NCBI GenBank assembly: GCA_002469975.1
Contig: DKMG01000027.1
Span: forward strand, 1 to 18,459
Source of the DNA: Proteobacteria bacterium UBA7420
GTDB taxonomy: Bacteria; Pseudomonadota; Gammaproteobacteria; Magnimaribacterales; D2472
Length of the DNA stretch: 18,459 bases
Direction: 5' to 3'
Shown here piece by piece: positions 1 through 7,726 of this stretch; positions within the stretch are counted from its first letter, which is position 1; the number at the start of each line of letters is the position of its first letter. The notes below the pieces were generated by a model. It was not told the DNA's origin. It saw only the letters and a program-made list of their open reading frames with translations, and made no database searches. The position numbers were made by a program, and so were the translations under genes.

Positions 1-366
1 GTAAAATATAGATGCTCCTCCAAAAAAAATGATGAGTTGCAAATAAGAAAATATTCTAAAACGAAAAACATAAACATGGATAACGTATGAAATCCCAGAA
101 AAAAATAACATATTAAAACCAATTGCGCTTCCAAAAAAAAGGTCTATCAGCAGCCCATAAAATAATGCAGCTGAACTTTGAATTTTCTCTGGAAGAGCAT
201 AAATCCAATAAGATAGAATTAAAAAACCAATACATGTCTCAACAAGATAAGGGATGCCTTCTAATAAAGTGATATATGTTCTTATGTTAAATGTAGCAAT
301 AACGCTGTCCAACCAAAAACCACTAAAAATAGTTAGGAATATAAAGAGGTGACTGGAGAGTTTCAT
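1..366 (-). CDS. mreD: Rod shape-determining protein MreD (partial, C-terminus beyond left edge)
   Basis: This reading frame stays open from an ATG at 366 to the window edge and gives the first 122 residues of a very hydrophobic protein. MreD is a small polytopic inner-membrane protein of the elongasome that works with MreC, RodA and PBP2 around MreB filaments. The visible part has several membrane segments (about residues 5-22, 40-60 and 70-110). It also carries a family-like stretch at about 69-84 (YGLLIDLFFGSAIGFN), matching the G-L-x-D-x-x-x-G-S-x-x-G-x-N pattern. The start overlaps the mreC stop as ATGA, so the two genes are translationally coupled. Family assignment rests on this motif, the hydrophobicity and the mreB-mreC-mreD order. 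MreD is usually about 160 residues, so about a quarter is missing. Confidence 0.85.
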   Translation of the reverse strand, partial: MKLSSHLFIFLTIFSGFWLDSVIATFNIRTYITLLEGIPYLVETCIGFLILSYWIYALPEKIQSSAALFYGLLIDLFFGSAIGFNMLFFSGISYVIHVYVFRFRIFSYLQLIIFFGGASIFY

Positions 367-1193
367 GATCCTCCTAAAACGCCAAAGTAACTATGATTTA
401 TTGGATTGCCATCTAACCTAATTTCAATGCTAAATTCGTCAAGAGAAATCTTATCAATGCTTTGCACACTACCAATTCTTACACCTTTTGGAAAAACACC
501 TCCTAGGCCAGATGTTAAAACAGGACTAGTTGTTTCAATACCAGGTTCTATTGAATCTGCTGTAACTGTACATCTTGCCAGCATGGGCTGGCCTGCACCT
601 TGAGCATTGCATGGCAGTCCGTTAATGCTTGCTGGCAGAACATGAGAAATATCTGAAAATAAAATGACCTCAATCAAGCCTAGGTGTTGTGTCTTTGTTT
701 GGCCAATAAAAGTCTTATCTATAGCTACTGGAAGATTATTTAAAACATTAAGTTGATTTGGGTTTTGGAGATGCAAGATATGTTTCGAACAGCAAAGATA
801 GTTTGCTAATCCAAATGATCCGATTTTAAATATCCTGACTTGACCGACATCCATGAGATTCTGAAGGCCATGCTCCAAATCAAGAAGATCTGTGCGAATT
901 AGTTGCAGCTGCTTCTCTAAAAATACCTTATTTTTAAATAGCTGCAGCTGATCTCTGAGCTGATGATTTTCCCTGATCAAGGTTTTTTTATCTTCATTCA
1001 AGGTATTAAATGCTAGCAGTCTTGAAAACAAACTTCCCAAGAATAATTGAGAGTATATTCCAGTAGCTTGCACACCACCCCTCAAGGAGGAGAAAGTTTG
1101 ATAGTTAATATCGCTTAAAAGCAAAGTTATAGCGAGCAAGCAGGCTAAAATATATTTAGTAGCAGGTGTATGTGTCGGCGTGACTCTCGCCAT
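363..1193 (-). CDS. mreC: Rod shape-determining protein MreC
   Basis: MreC is a bitopic inner-membrane protein that links cytoplasmic MreB filaments to the periplasmic wall-synthesis enzymes PBP2 and RodA. The 276-residue product has a short cytoplasmic tail, one transmembrane anchor at about residues 12-28, and a coiled-coil region at about 62-108 rich in Leu, Glu, Lys and Gln. A periplasmic beta-domain follows, with the recognisable GLGGVFPKGVRIGSV segment near residue 230, close to the conserved G-x-x-G-x-x-P-x-G-x-x-V-G pattern. It is shorter than the E. coli protein (367 residues), mainly through lack of a C-terminal tail. It starts with ATG 10 bases after the mreB stop, with no clear Shine-Dalgarno sequence, and ends in an ATGA overlap with mreD. 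Expression is probably driven from upstream of mreB. Confidence 0.95.
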   Translation of the reverse strand: MARVTPTHTPATKYILACLLAITLLLSDINYQTFSSLRGGVQATGIYSQLFLGSLFSRLLAFNTLNEDKKTLIRENHQLRDQLQLFKNKVFLEKQLQLIRTDLLDLEHGLQNLMDVGQVRIFKIGSFGLANYLCCSKHILHLQNPNQLNVLNNLPVAIDKTFIGQTKTQHLGLIEVILFSDISHVLPASINGLPCNAQGAGQPMLARCTVTADSIEPGIETTSPVLTSGLGGVFPKGVRIGSVQSIDKISLDEFSIEIRLDGNPINHSYFGVLGGS

Positions 1194-1203
1194 ATCTAAT
1201 TAG

Positions 1204-2253
1204 TTATTCGGTTGACAGCAAATCAATATTATATTTATCTATAATTTCTAAAGCTTTGCCGCCACCTCTTGCAACACAAGTAAGAGGGTCTTCGGCCACA
1301 ATAACTGGAATACCAGTGGAGGCTGAAATCAATTGGTCCAAACCTCTCATTAAGGCCCCTCCTCCAGTGAGGACGATGCCTCTTTCTGCAATATCTGCTG
1401 CTAGCTCTGGGGGTGATTGCTCTAACGCTGTTCTAATGGCGCGCACCATCCCTGAGAGAGGATCTTTCATAGCTTCATATATTTGAGAACTTTTTAGAAT
1501 AAAAGTTTCTGGAATGCCTTCGGCTAAATTTCTTCCCGTCACATTCATCTCTAGCTCTTCTGAATCTGGTGAGGCGCACCCAATGGTGTATTTAATTTTC
1601 TCTGCAGTGGAATCTCCTATGACGCACCCATAATTACGTCTGACCCATGATGATATGGCTTCATCCAAAAGATCGCCCCCAATTTTGACAGATTCTGCAT
1701 AGACCACACCATTTAAAGAGAGAATAGCAATTTCAGAAGTTCCGCCACCAATATCAACCACCATATTACCATTAGCCTCTTCGACAGGAAGGCCTGCTCC
1801 TATTGCTGCTGCCATTGGCTCTTCAATTAATTTGACATCTCTTGCGCCGGCACCTAAAACAGACTCTCTAATCGCACGTCTTTCAACCTGCGTAGATCGA
1901 CATGGAACGCACACCAAGACTCTGGGGCTAGGCTTGATAAATCGCTGCTCATGAACTTTTGCAATAAAATGCTGGAGCATTTTCTCTGTGACCTGAAAAT
2001 CTGCAATTACTCCATCTTTGAGAGGTCTGATAGCCTTAATATTTCCAGGAGTTCTGCCTAGCATTTTCTTTGCTTCATGACCCACAGCAACAACTGTTTT
2101 TTGACCTTTGCTCTCTCGAATTGCGACCACCGAAGGCTCATTCAAAACAATGCCAATATCTTTTGTATAAATCAGTGTGTTCGCGGTACCAAGATCAATG
2201 GATAGATCATTTGAAAACAAGCCTCGAATAGTTTTAAATAAGTTGAAATCCAA
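1204..2253 (-). CDS. mreB: Actin-like rod shape-determining protein MreB
   Basis: MreB is a bacterial actin that forms membrane-associated filaments and directs lateral cell-wall synthesis. The 349-residue product has normal family length and all ATPase signatures: phosphate-1 loop DLGTANT at residues 20-26, phosphate-2 loop VDIGGGTSE at about 165-173, and adenosine motif VLTGGGALMRG at about 293-303. The N-terminus keeps the short amphipathic/hydrophobic segment used for membrane binding. The start codon is TTG, not ATG. It is supported by an AAGGAA ribosome binding site 7 bases upstream (2261-2266), by alignment to the known MreB N-terminus, and by the absence of any ATG before the phosphate loop. 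The gene is divergent from gatC across 75 bases and is first in the mreB-mreC-mreD operon. Confidence 0.97.
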   Translation of the reverse strand: MDFNLFKTIRGLFSNDLSIDLGTANTLIYTKDIGIVLNEPSVVAIRESKGQKTVVAVGHEAKKMLGRTPGNIKAIRPLKDGVIADFQVTEKMLQHFIAKVHEQRFIKPSPRVLVCVPCRSTQVERRAIRESVLGAGARDVKLIEEPMAAAIGAGLPVEEANGNMVVDIGGGTSEIAILSLNGVVYAESVKIGGDLLDEAISSWVRRNYGCVIGDSTAEKIKYTIGCASPDSEELEMNVTGRNLAEGIPETFILKSSQIYEAMKDPLSGMVRAIRTALEQSPPELAADIAERGIVLTGGGALMRGLDQLISASTGIPVIVAEDPLTCVARGGGKALEIIDKYNIDLLSTE

Positions 2254-2328
2254 TGTGATGTTCCTTCAAAAAATACAATTAATGATGCTTTTAGTTTAAT
2301 ATTGCGCATCAATCTAAGATAATATCAT
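2254..2328. promoter_or_regulatory. Divergent mreB / gatC intergenic region
   Basis: This 75-base AT-rich spacer must hold the promoters of both the mreBCD and gatCAB operons, unless those promoters lie inside the coding regions. Towards mreB there is a TTAAAC / 18 bases / TATTTT pair, then an AAGGAA ribosome binding site at 2261-2266. Towards gatC there is a TAAGAT box at 2315-2320 only 8 bases before the ATG, and no ribosome binding site, so the gatC transcript could be nearly leaderless. None of these boxes is close to consensus, and no convincing -35 box is seen on the gatC side. Confidence 0.35.
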
Positions 2329-2610
2329 ATGGACCAAGAAATCGTCAGAACTATTTGCTATCTAGCCAGGCTGGAAATTGATGCAGATAAAGCACAAAAA
2401 ATAGAGCAGGATCTAGAGACAATTATAGAGTTAATTGGGGGGCTGAGCTCGATAGATACGGACAATATTGAGCCGTTATATAGTCCCTTAGAGAAGACTG
2501 CGTTTAAACATGAAGATATTCTCAATTCCGACAATCAAAAAGAAAAATTTCTTCAAAATGCTCCTAATTCCAATAATGATTATTTTTTAGTTCCGAGGGT
2601 TGTTGAATGA
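2329..2610 (+). CDS. gatC: Asp-tRNA(Asn)/Glu-tRNA(Gln) amidotransferase subunit C
   Basis: GatC is the small scaffold subunit that wraps around GatA and helps hold the GatCAB complex together. The 93-residue product has the family's usual length, beginning with an N-terminal helical region (IVRTICYLARLEI). The central IDTDNIEPLYSP segment corresponds to the conserved V-D-T-x-x-V-x-P stretch, and the C-terminus ends FLVPRVVE, matching the typical F-x-V-P-x-V-x-E. It opens the gatCAB operon and overlaps gatA by ATGA. No Shine-Dalgarno sequence is visible before the ATG. In gammaproteobacteria that have it, this complex most often makes Asn-tRNA(Asn); use for Gln-tRNA(Gln) depends on whether glutaminyl-tRNA synthetase is present elsewhere. 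Confidence 0.95.
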   Translation: MDQEIVRTICYLARLEIDADKAQKIEQDLETIIELIGGLSSIDTDNIEPLYSPLEKTAFKHEDILNSDNQKEKFLQNAPNSNNDYFLVPRVVE

Positions 2611-4067
2611 GTATTCAATTCAAGTCCATACTAGAGCTTCGAGCTATGCTTGATACCAAAGCTATTTCGGCTGAAGAGCTAACGAAAGAAACGCTGCAAC
2701 TGGCAAGTAAGTTAGAAGCATTGAATTGCTTTGTGACCATGAATAAAGAAGCGAGCATAAAAAAAGCTATTGAGATTGATCAGAATGCTGCCAAAAATTC
2801 TGTATTATCAGGCATACCTTTGGGTCAAAAAGATTTATTTTGCACTGAGGGATTAAGAACAACTTGTTCTTCGAAAATTCTATCTAATTTTATCCCTCCC
2901 TACTCGGCAACAGCAGTATCTAATTTGGAGGCAGCTGGCTCAATTACCATAGGTAAAACAAACATGGATGAGTTTGCTATGGGCTCCTCCAATGAAACTA
3001 GTTTTTTTGGGAATGTGCACAACCCCTGGAAAAAAGGATATGTTCCCGGAGGTAGTTCTGGTGGCTCTGCTGCATCAGTCGCCGCTGGTATTATTCCTGC
3101 AGCCACTGGCACTGATACAGGTGGATCCATTCGCCAACCTGCTGCGCATTGTGGGATCACAGGAATAAAACCAACATATGGAAGAGTGTCAAGATGGGGG
3201 ATGATTGCCTTTGCCTCAAGCCTAGATCAAGCTGGTCCCCTTGCCAGGACTGCAGAAGATTGTGCAATTTTGCTTAATATTATGTCTGGTCATGATCCAA
3301 AAGATACTACGTCGCTAGATGTGGAGAGCCACGATCTCACTCAATCTCTTAACAAGTCACTCAAGGGATTGAAATTTGGGATTGTTAAAGAGTTTAATCT
3401 AGGGGACCTTGATACAGAGGTTCAAAAAAGATTTGAGGATTCTAAAGTGCTCTATGAATCCCTTGGTGTAGAATTTGTGGAGGTATCATTACCTAACATC
3501 TCTGCATCTGTGCCAACTTATTACTCCATTGCACCGGCAGAATGCTCCTCCAATCTATCTCGTTTTGACGGGATAAAGTTTGGCCACCGAACAGAGCAGC
3601 CCAAAGATTTAGCTGACTTATACATTAAATCTAGAAGCGAGGGTTTTGGCGATGAGGTTAAAAGAAGAATTCTAATAGGCACATATGCTTTATCTGCAGG
3701 ATATTATGATGCTTATTATAAAAAAGCTCAGCAAGTCAGAAGGCTAATTAAAAATGATTTTGAGAATGCTTTTAACTCAGTTGACCTAATTATGACTCCC
3801 ACCTCCCCAAATACTGCGTTTGGCTTTGGCAGCAAGGGTAGTCAAAATCCCGTAGAGCTATACCTAGAGGACCTTTTTACAATATCCGCTAACTTAGCTG
3901 GCCTTCCTGCGATCTCAATCCCTCATGGCACAGTAAGCTCTTTGCCAGTAGGGCTTCAATTAATAGGAAATTTTCTTCGAGAAGATCAGATCTTAAATGC
4001 TGGGCATATATTTCAGCAACACTCTGAGTTTCATCTAATGAAGCCCAATATGGAGGATTTTGGATGA
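2607..4067 (+). CDS. gatA: Asp-tRNA(Asn)/Glu-tRNA(Gln) amidotransferase subunit A
   Basis: GatA is the amidase subunit: it hydrolyses glutamine (or asparagine) and passes ammonia to GatB. The 486-residue product belongs to the amidase-signature family and is full length. The Lys-Ser-Ser catalytic triad is intact: Lys75 in GQKD, Ser150 in PGGSSGGSAA, and Ser174 in TDTGGSIRQPA. The spacing matches that of characterised GatA enzymes (75 and 99 residues after the lysine). The gene overlaps gatC by 4 bases at its start and gatB by 4 bases at its end. A GAGGG ribosome binding site lies inside the gatC 3' end. The long uninterrupted match makes this one of the safest calls in the window. Confidence 0.98.
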   Translation: MSIQFKSILELRAMLDTKAISAEELTKETLQLASKLEALNCFVTMNKEASIKKAIEIDQNAAKNSVLSGIPLGQKDLFCTEGLRTTCSSKILSNFIPPYSATAVSNLEAAGSITIGKTNMDEFAMGSSNETSFFGNVHNPWKKGYVPGGSSGGSAASVAAGIIPAATGTDTGGSIRQPAAHCGITGIKPTYGRVSRWGMIAFASSLDQAGPLARTAEDCAILLNIMSGHDPKDTTSLDVESHDLTQSLNKSLKGLKFGIVKEFNLGDLDTEVQKRFEDSKVLYESLGVEFVEVSLPNISASVPTYYSIAPAECSSNLSRFDGIKFGHRTEQPKDLADLYIKSRSEGFGDEVKRRILIGTYALSAGYYDAYYKKAQQVRRLIKNDFENAFNSVDLIMTPTSPNTAFGFGSKGSQNPVELYLEDLFTISANLAGLPAISIPHGTVSSLPVGLQLIGNFLREDQILNAGHIFQQHSEFHLMKPNMEDFG

Positions 4068-5494
4068 CCTGGGAAACTGTTATTGGGTTAGAAGCTCACG
4101 TTCAACTTTCAACAAAAACAAAGCTCTTTTCAAGAGCATCGACTACTTTTGGGCAAAGCCCAAACACCAATGTTAATTTAATTGATTGCGGTTTGCCCGG
4201 GGTATTGCCCTCAGTTAATAAAGAAGCATTTTACAAAGCGATTAGATTTGGGATGGCTGTGGGATCTCAAATTAATCAAACCTCAGTCTTTGATCGAAAG
4301 AATTATTTCTATCCTGATCTGCCTAAGGGCTACCAGATAACACAGATGGATCTACCTATTGTCTTAGGAGGCACAATTGATATTGAACTTGAGGATGGAA
4401 CTAATAAAACTATTAATATTACTCGGGCACATCTTGAGGAAGATGCTGGTAAATCTATCCATGATGAATTTGAAGGTTATTCTGCAATTGACTTAAATAG
4501 AGCTGGCACTCCATTGCTTGAGATAGTATCAGAGCCTGAGCTATCCAATGCAAAAGAAGCTGTAGCCTATATGAAAGCTTTGCATCAATTGGTAACATTT
4601 TTAGATGTTTCAGATGGCAATATGTCCCAGGGATCCCTGAGATGTGATGCCAATGTTTCTATTAGAAAGATTGGTGATCCAATATTAGGCACCAGAACAG
4701 AGATTAAAAATATTAATTCTTTTAGATTCATAGAAAAAGCAATTAACTTTGAAATTAAACGCCAAATTAAGCAGCTAGAAAAAGGTGAGAGCGTCACTCA
4801 GGAAACACGTTTGTATGACAGTATTAAAGATGAAACTAGACCAATGCGATCTAAAGAATTTGCAAATGACTATCGATACTTTCCAGAGCCAGATTTACTG
4901 CCAGTCGTAATTTCTGATAAAGAGATGCAAGACATCAGAGATAATTTTCCTGAACTACCCAAAGACAAAGAGCTAAGGTTCGCAAGTGAGTTCGGTCTAA
5001 CAAGCTATGATTCAAAAATTCTGGCATCCTCAAAAGCTATGGCAGATTTTTTTGAATCATCTGCACAAGAATTGAAAAACTATTCTTTGCTGGCCAATTG
5101 GTTGATTGGCGAAATAAGCGCGTTCTTAAACAAGGATAATGTTGAAATTCATGAATCCAAACTTACTCCTTTGAATCTTGCGATGCTAATTAATCGCATT
5201 GATGATCAGACAATTTCTGGAAAAATAGCTAAATCCATTTTTGAAGAGATGTATTCTAGCGGCAAGACGCCAGACGAAATTATAGATGATCAAGGCTTGC
5301 AGCAGATCTCAGATGATGGGGAGATTGAGAAGATTATCAACTCAGTGATCAAAGGAAACCCCACTCAGGTCGAGGGATATAAAAATGGTAAAGATAAGCT
5401 ATTTGGTTTTTTTGTTGGGCAAGTCATGAAGGAAACCCAAGGAAAGGCAAACCCTCAGGTAGTGAACGAACTGTTAAAAAAGAAGCTTTCTTAG
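4064..5494 (+). CDS. gatB: Asp-tRNA(Asn)/Glu-tRNA(Gln) amidotransferase subunit B
   Basis: GatB binds the mischarged tRNA, phosphorylates the aspartyl or glutamyl side chain with ATP, and amidates it with ammonia from GatA. The 476-residue product has the family start (ETVIGLEAHVQLST) and the DRKNYFYPDLPKGYQITQ segment near residue 76. It also carries ITRAHLEEDAGKS near 123, the SRSKE-like PMRSKE and DYRYFPEPDLLP segments near 260-280, and a C-terminal YqeY-like helical tail that contacts the tRNA. A GGAGG ribosome binding site inside gatA precedes the overlapping ATG. The TAG stop at 5492-5494 overlaps the stop codon of the convergent MaoC-like gene, so there is no room for a conventional terminator after gatB. 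Confidence 0.98.
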   Translation: MTWETVIGLEAHVQLSTKTKLFSRASTTFGQSPNTNVNLIDCGLPGVLPSVNKEAFYKAIRFGMAVGSQINQTSVFDRKNYFYPDLPKGYQITQMDLPIVLGGTIDIELEDGTNKTINITRAHLEEDAGKSIHDEFEGYSAIDLNRAGTPLLEIVSEPELSNAKEAVAYMKALHQLVTFLDVSDGNMSQGSLRCDANVSIRKIGDPILGTRTEIKNINSFRFIEKAINFEIKRQIKQLEKGESVTQETRLYDSIKDETRPMRSKEFANDYRYFPEPDLLPVVISDKEMQDIRDNFPELPKDKELRFASEFGLTSYDSKILASSKAMADFFESSAQELKNYSLLANWLIGEISAFLNKDNVEIHESKLTPLNLAMLINRIDDQTISGKIAKSIFEEMYSSGKTPDEIIDDQGLQQISDDGEIEKIINSVIKGNPTQVEGYKNGKDKLFGFFVGQVMKETQGKANPQVVNELLKKKLS

Positions 5495-5949
5495 AGAACC
5501 CACATAGACAAAGTTTCAGCAATAAAGGCTGGCTTCTCAACCCCTTCTATCTCCATGGTGACCGAAGATTTTACCAAGAATTGTCCTGGGTTTTTTTCGG
5601 TAATGTCCATGACAACAGAGCTCATTCGAATGCGAGAGTTAACTGGAACTGGGCTCAAAAAACGCACCTTATCAAGGCCATAGTTCAACCCCATTTTTGC
5701 GCCCTCCACCACTAGAGCAATGTCTTGTCCAATCCCTGCGGTTAAAGCTAGAGAAAGAAAGCCATGCGCTATAGTTGAGCCAAATATTGGTATTGCTTGT
5801 TCGGGATCTACATGAATAAACTGATGATCCTCGGTGGCTTCTGCAAATTTATTGATCCTATCTTGATCAACTGTAAACCACTCTGTGGTTCCTAAATCTT
5901 TACCTATATATTCTGCAATATTCTCAGGTTTTACTATAGTTAATGCCAT
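5491..5949 (-). CDS. MaoC-like (R)-specific enoyl-CoA hydratase family protein
   Basis: This 152-residue protein belongs to the hotdog-fold MaoC/NodN hydratase family, whose members add water to trans-2-enoyl-CoA thioesters. The signature A-x-x-x-D-x-x-x-x-H-x-D is present as AEATEDHQFIHVDPEQA, placing the likely catalytic pair at Asp41 and His46. It is followed by the conserved GSTIAHGFLSL segment near residue 57. Length is normal for a single-domain hydratase. The ATG lies one base after the stop of the acyl-CoA synthetase, with an AGAGG ribosome binding site inside that gene, so both form one operon. The pairing suggests action on the same acyl-CoA pool, but substrate chain length cannot be read from sequence. 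The 3' end overlaps gatB by four bases. Confidence 0.88.
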   Translation of the reverse strand: MALTIVKPENIAEYIGKDLGTTEWFTVDQDRINKFAEATEDHQFIHVDPEQAIPIFGSTIAHGFLSLALTAGIGQDIALVVEGAKMGLNYGLDKVRFLSPVPVNSRIRMSSVVMDITEKNPGQFLVKSSVTMEIEGVEKPAFIAETLSMWVL

Positions 5950-5950
5950 C

Positions 5951-7567
5951 TTACCTCTCCATTAAATGATCTTTATATTGTTCTCTCAACTCCACTTTAA
6001 GCAGCTTACCTGTTGCGCCATGAGGTAACTCATCAACAAAGATAATATCATCCGGCAACCACCATTTCACCACTTTTTCTTTTAAGAAGTTATTCACTTC
6101 TTCTGGATCAATAGGATTTCCATCTTTGGTTATAAGAAATAATAAGGGTCTTTCATCCCATTTTGGATGGGGTACGCCTACTACGCATGCCTCTAAAACA
6201 TTGTCATGGCTCAAGATCGCATTCTCCAGATCAATGGAGCTAATCCACTCTCCGCCGGTTTTAATAACATCTTTTGCCCTGTCAACTATTTGCATGCAGC
6301 CATCTGAGTGAATAGTTGCAACATCTCCTGTGTCAAACCAACCGCCATCATCGACTGCAGATTCTTCAGCTTTATAGTATGTATGCATAATCCATGGGCC
6401 TTTTACTTTAAGAGCGCCGCTAGTCTCTCCATCTCGAGGAAGCTCTTCACCTTGATCATTTACAGTTTTGATTTCGACTCCAAACAATGGGTATCCTTGT
6501 TTTGTCTGCAATTGATATCTTTCTTCCGTCGGCATGCTTAAAGTTTTTTTAGTCGGGGCATTAATAGTGCCCAAAGGGCTCATTTCAGTCATGCCCCAGC
6601 CATGAGTTAAAAATGCGCCATGCTGCTCATCAAATGCCTTAATCATCGCATATGGTGCAGCAGAGCCGCCTACAAGAACTTGATCTACAGAATCCAGTCT
6701 TTTGCCTTTATCCTCTAGATATTTAAGTAAACCAAGCCATACAGTTGGCACTCCCAGCAAGGAATCAACAGATTCTTGTTCAATGAGCTCAAATAGTGAT
6801 TCGCCATCAAGCGCCTGCCCTGGAAGAGTTAATGAGAATCCGTTAATGAGTGCTGCATAAGGAACTCCCCATGCATTCACATGAAACATTGGAACCACTG
6901 GCAAGACTGAGCTAGACGAATTAAATCCTAACGATCCTGCTATTGTAATAGCATGCAAAATTGTAGATTTATGTGAATACAGAACTCCTTTCGGATTGCC
7001 CGTTGTGCCAGAGGTGTAGCACAAGGAAGCAGCGGTGTTTTCATCCAATACTGGCCAGTTAAAAAAGGCGGGCTCATCTTGGATTAACTCATCAAACGCA
7101 AGGGTATTTTTAAGGGTATTTACCGGGATTGACTCTTGGTTGCAAGCAATAATCATCACCTCTACAAATTGCAATTTGTCTTGAATCGATTCGATTAAAG
7201 GGATAAATGTGGGATCTAAAATTAAGACCCTGTCTTCTGCGTGATTCAAAATATAAATTAATTGTTCGGCTGAATATCTTGGATTCATCGTATGAAGAAT
7301 TGCGCCCATTCCAGATACAGCAAAATAAGTCTCAAAATGCCTGCTATTATTCCATGCGATTGTTCCTACTCTGTCATGCTGTTTGACTCCAAGTTTTATT
7401 AAAGCATTGGCCAGTTTTTTTGATCTGTCTATAGATGCGCCATATGTGGTGGAGGTAATGGAGCCATCAACTTCTCTGGAGATTAATTTGCCATCAAAGT
7501 TATATTTCTCTGCATGAGAAATTGCCTGCGGAATTGTTAGATCCCAGTTCATCATATTGCCTTTCAT
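5951..7567 (-). CDS. AMP-forming acyl-CoA synthetase (medium/long-chain fatty-acid CoA ligase, DmdB-like)
   Basis: This enzyme of the ANL superfamily activates a carboxylic acid with ATP to an acyl-adenylate and then to acyl-CoA. The 538-residue product carries every core motif: phosphate loop YTSGTTGNPKG at 184-194, GWGMTE at 323-328, GWFDTGD at 409-415, RAKDVIKTGGEWIS at 430-443, and the catalytic lysine Lys521 in GATGKLLK. Length and the N-terminal pattern (RVGTIAWN, MNPRYSAEQLIYILNHAEDR) recall the fatty-acid CoA ligase subgroup that includes DmdB, the methylmercaptopropionate-CoA ligase of marine bacteria. Ordinary medium- or long-chain fatty acids are equally possible substrates. The start at 7567 has a strong AGGGGG ribosome binding site; an ATGATG at codons 5-6 is an alternative. 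It leads an operon with the MaoC-like hydratase. Confidence 0.92.
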   Translation of the reverse strand: MKGNMMNWDLTIPQAISHAEKYNFDGKLISREVDGSITSTTYGASIDRSKKLANALIKLGVKQHDRVGTIAWNNSRHFETYFAVSGMGAILHTMNPRYSAEQLIYILNHAEDRVLILDPTFIPLIESIQDKLQFVEVMIIACNQESIPVNTLKNTLAFDELIQDEPAFFNWPVLDENTAASLCYTSGTTGNPKGVLYSHKSTILHAITIAGSLGFNSSSSVLPVVPMFHVNAWGVPYAALINGFSLTLPGQALDGESLFELIEQESVDSLLGVPTVWLGLLKYLEDKGKRLDSVDQVLVGGSAAPYAMIKAFDEQHGAFLTHGWGMTEMSPLGTINAPTKKTLSMPTEERYQLQTKQGYPLFGVEIKTVNDQGEELPRDGETSGALKVKGPWIMHTYYKAEESAVDDGGWFDTGDVATIHSDGCMQIVDRAKDVIKTGGEWISSIDLENAILSHDNVLEACVVGVPHPKWDERPLLFLITKDGNPIDPEEVNNFLKEKVVKWWLPDDIIFVDELPHGATGKLLKVELREQYKDHLMER

Positions 7568-7655
7568 CGAATAATTCCCCCTATTCTGAATTCAATTTAT
7601 TTAAATACTCTACCAAAGAAAGGATTAAAGCTCACCTTTTCATAAATGAAATCTT

Positions 7656-7683
7656 ATCATACGCAGGCTCAAGGAAGCTGAAA
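7656..7683 (-). promoter_or_regulatory. Candidate promoter for acyl-CoA synthetase operon
   Basis: In the 159-base gap between prmC and the synthetase, the minus strand reads TTTCAG (7678-7683), a 16-base spacer, then TATGAT (7656-7661). This would start transcription near 7649 and give a leader of about 80 bases. The -10 box is good and the -35 box weak. No open reading frame of note and no clear terminator for prmC is seen in this gap. Confidence 0.3.
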
Positions 7684-7726
7684 TTGCTCACTGCAAAATC
7701 ACGAGATAACCTTTCAAAAAATTTAT

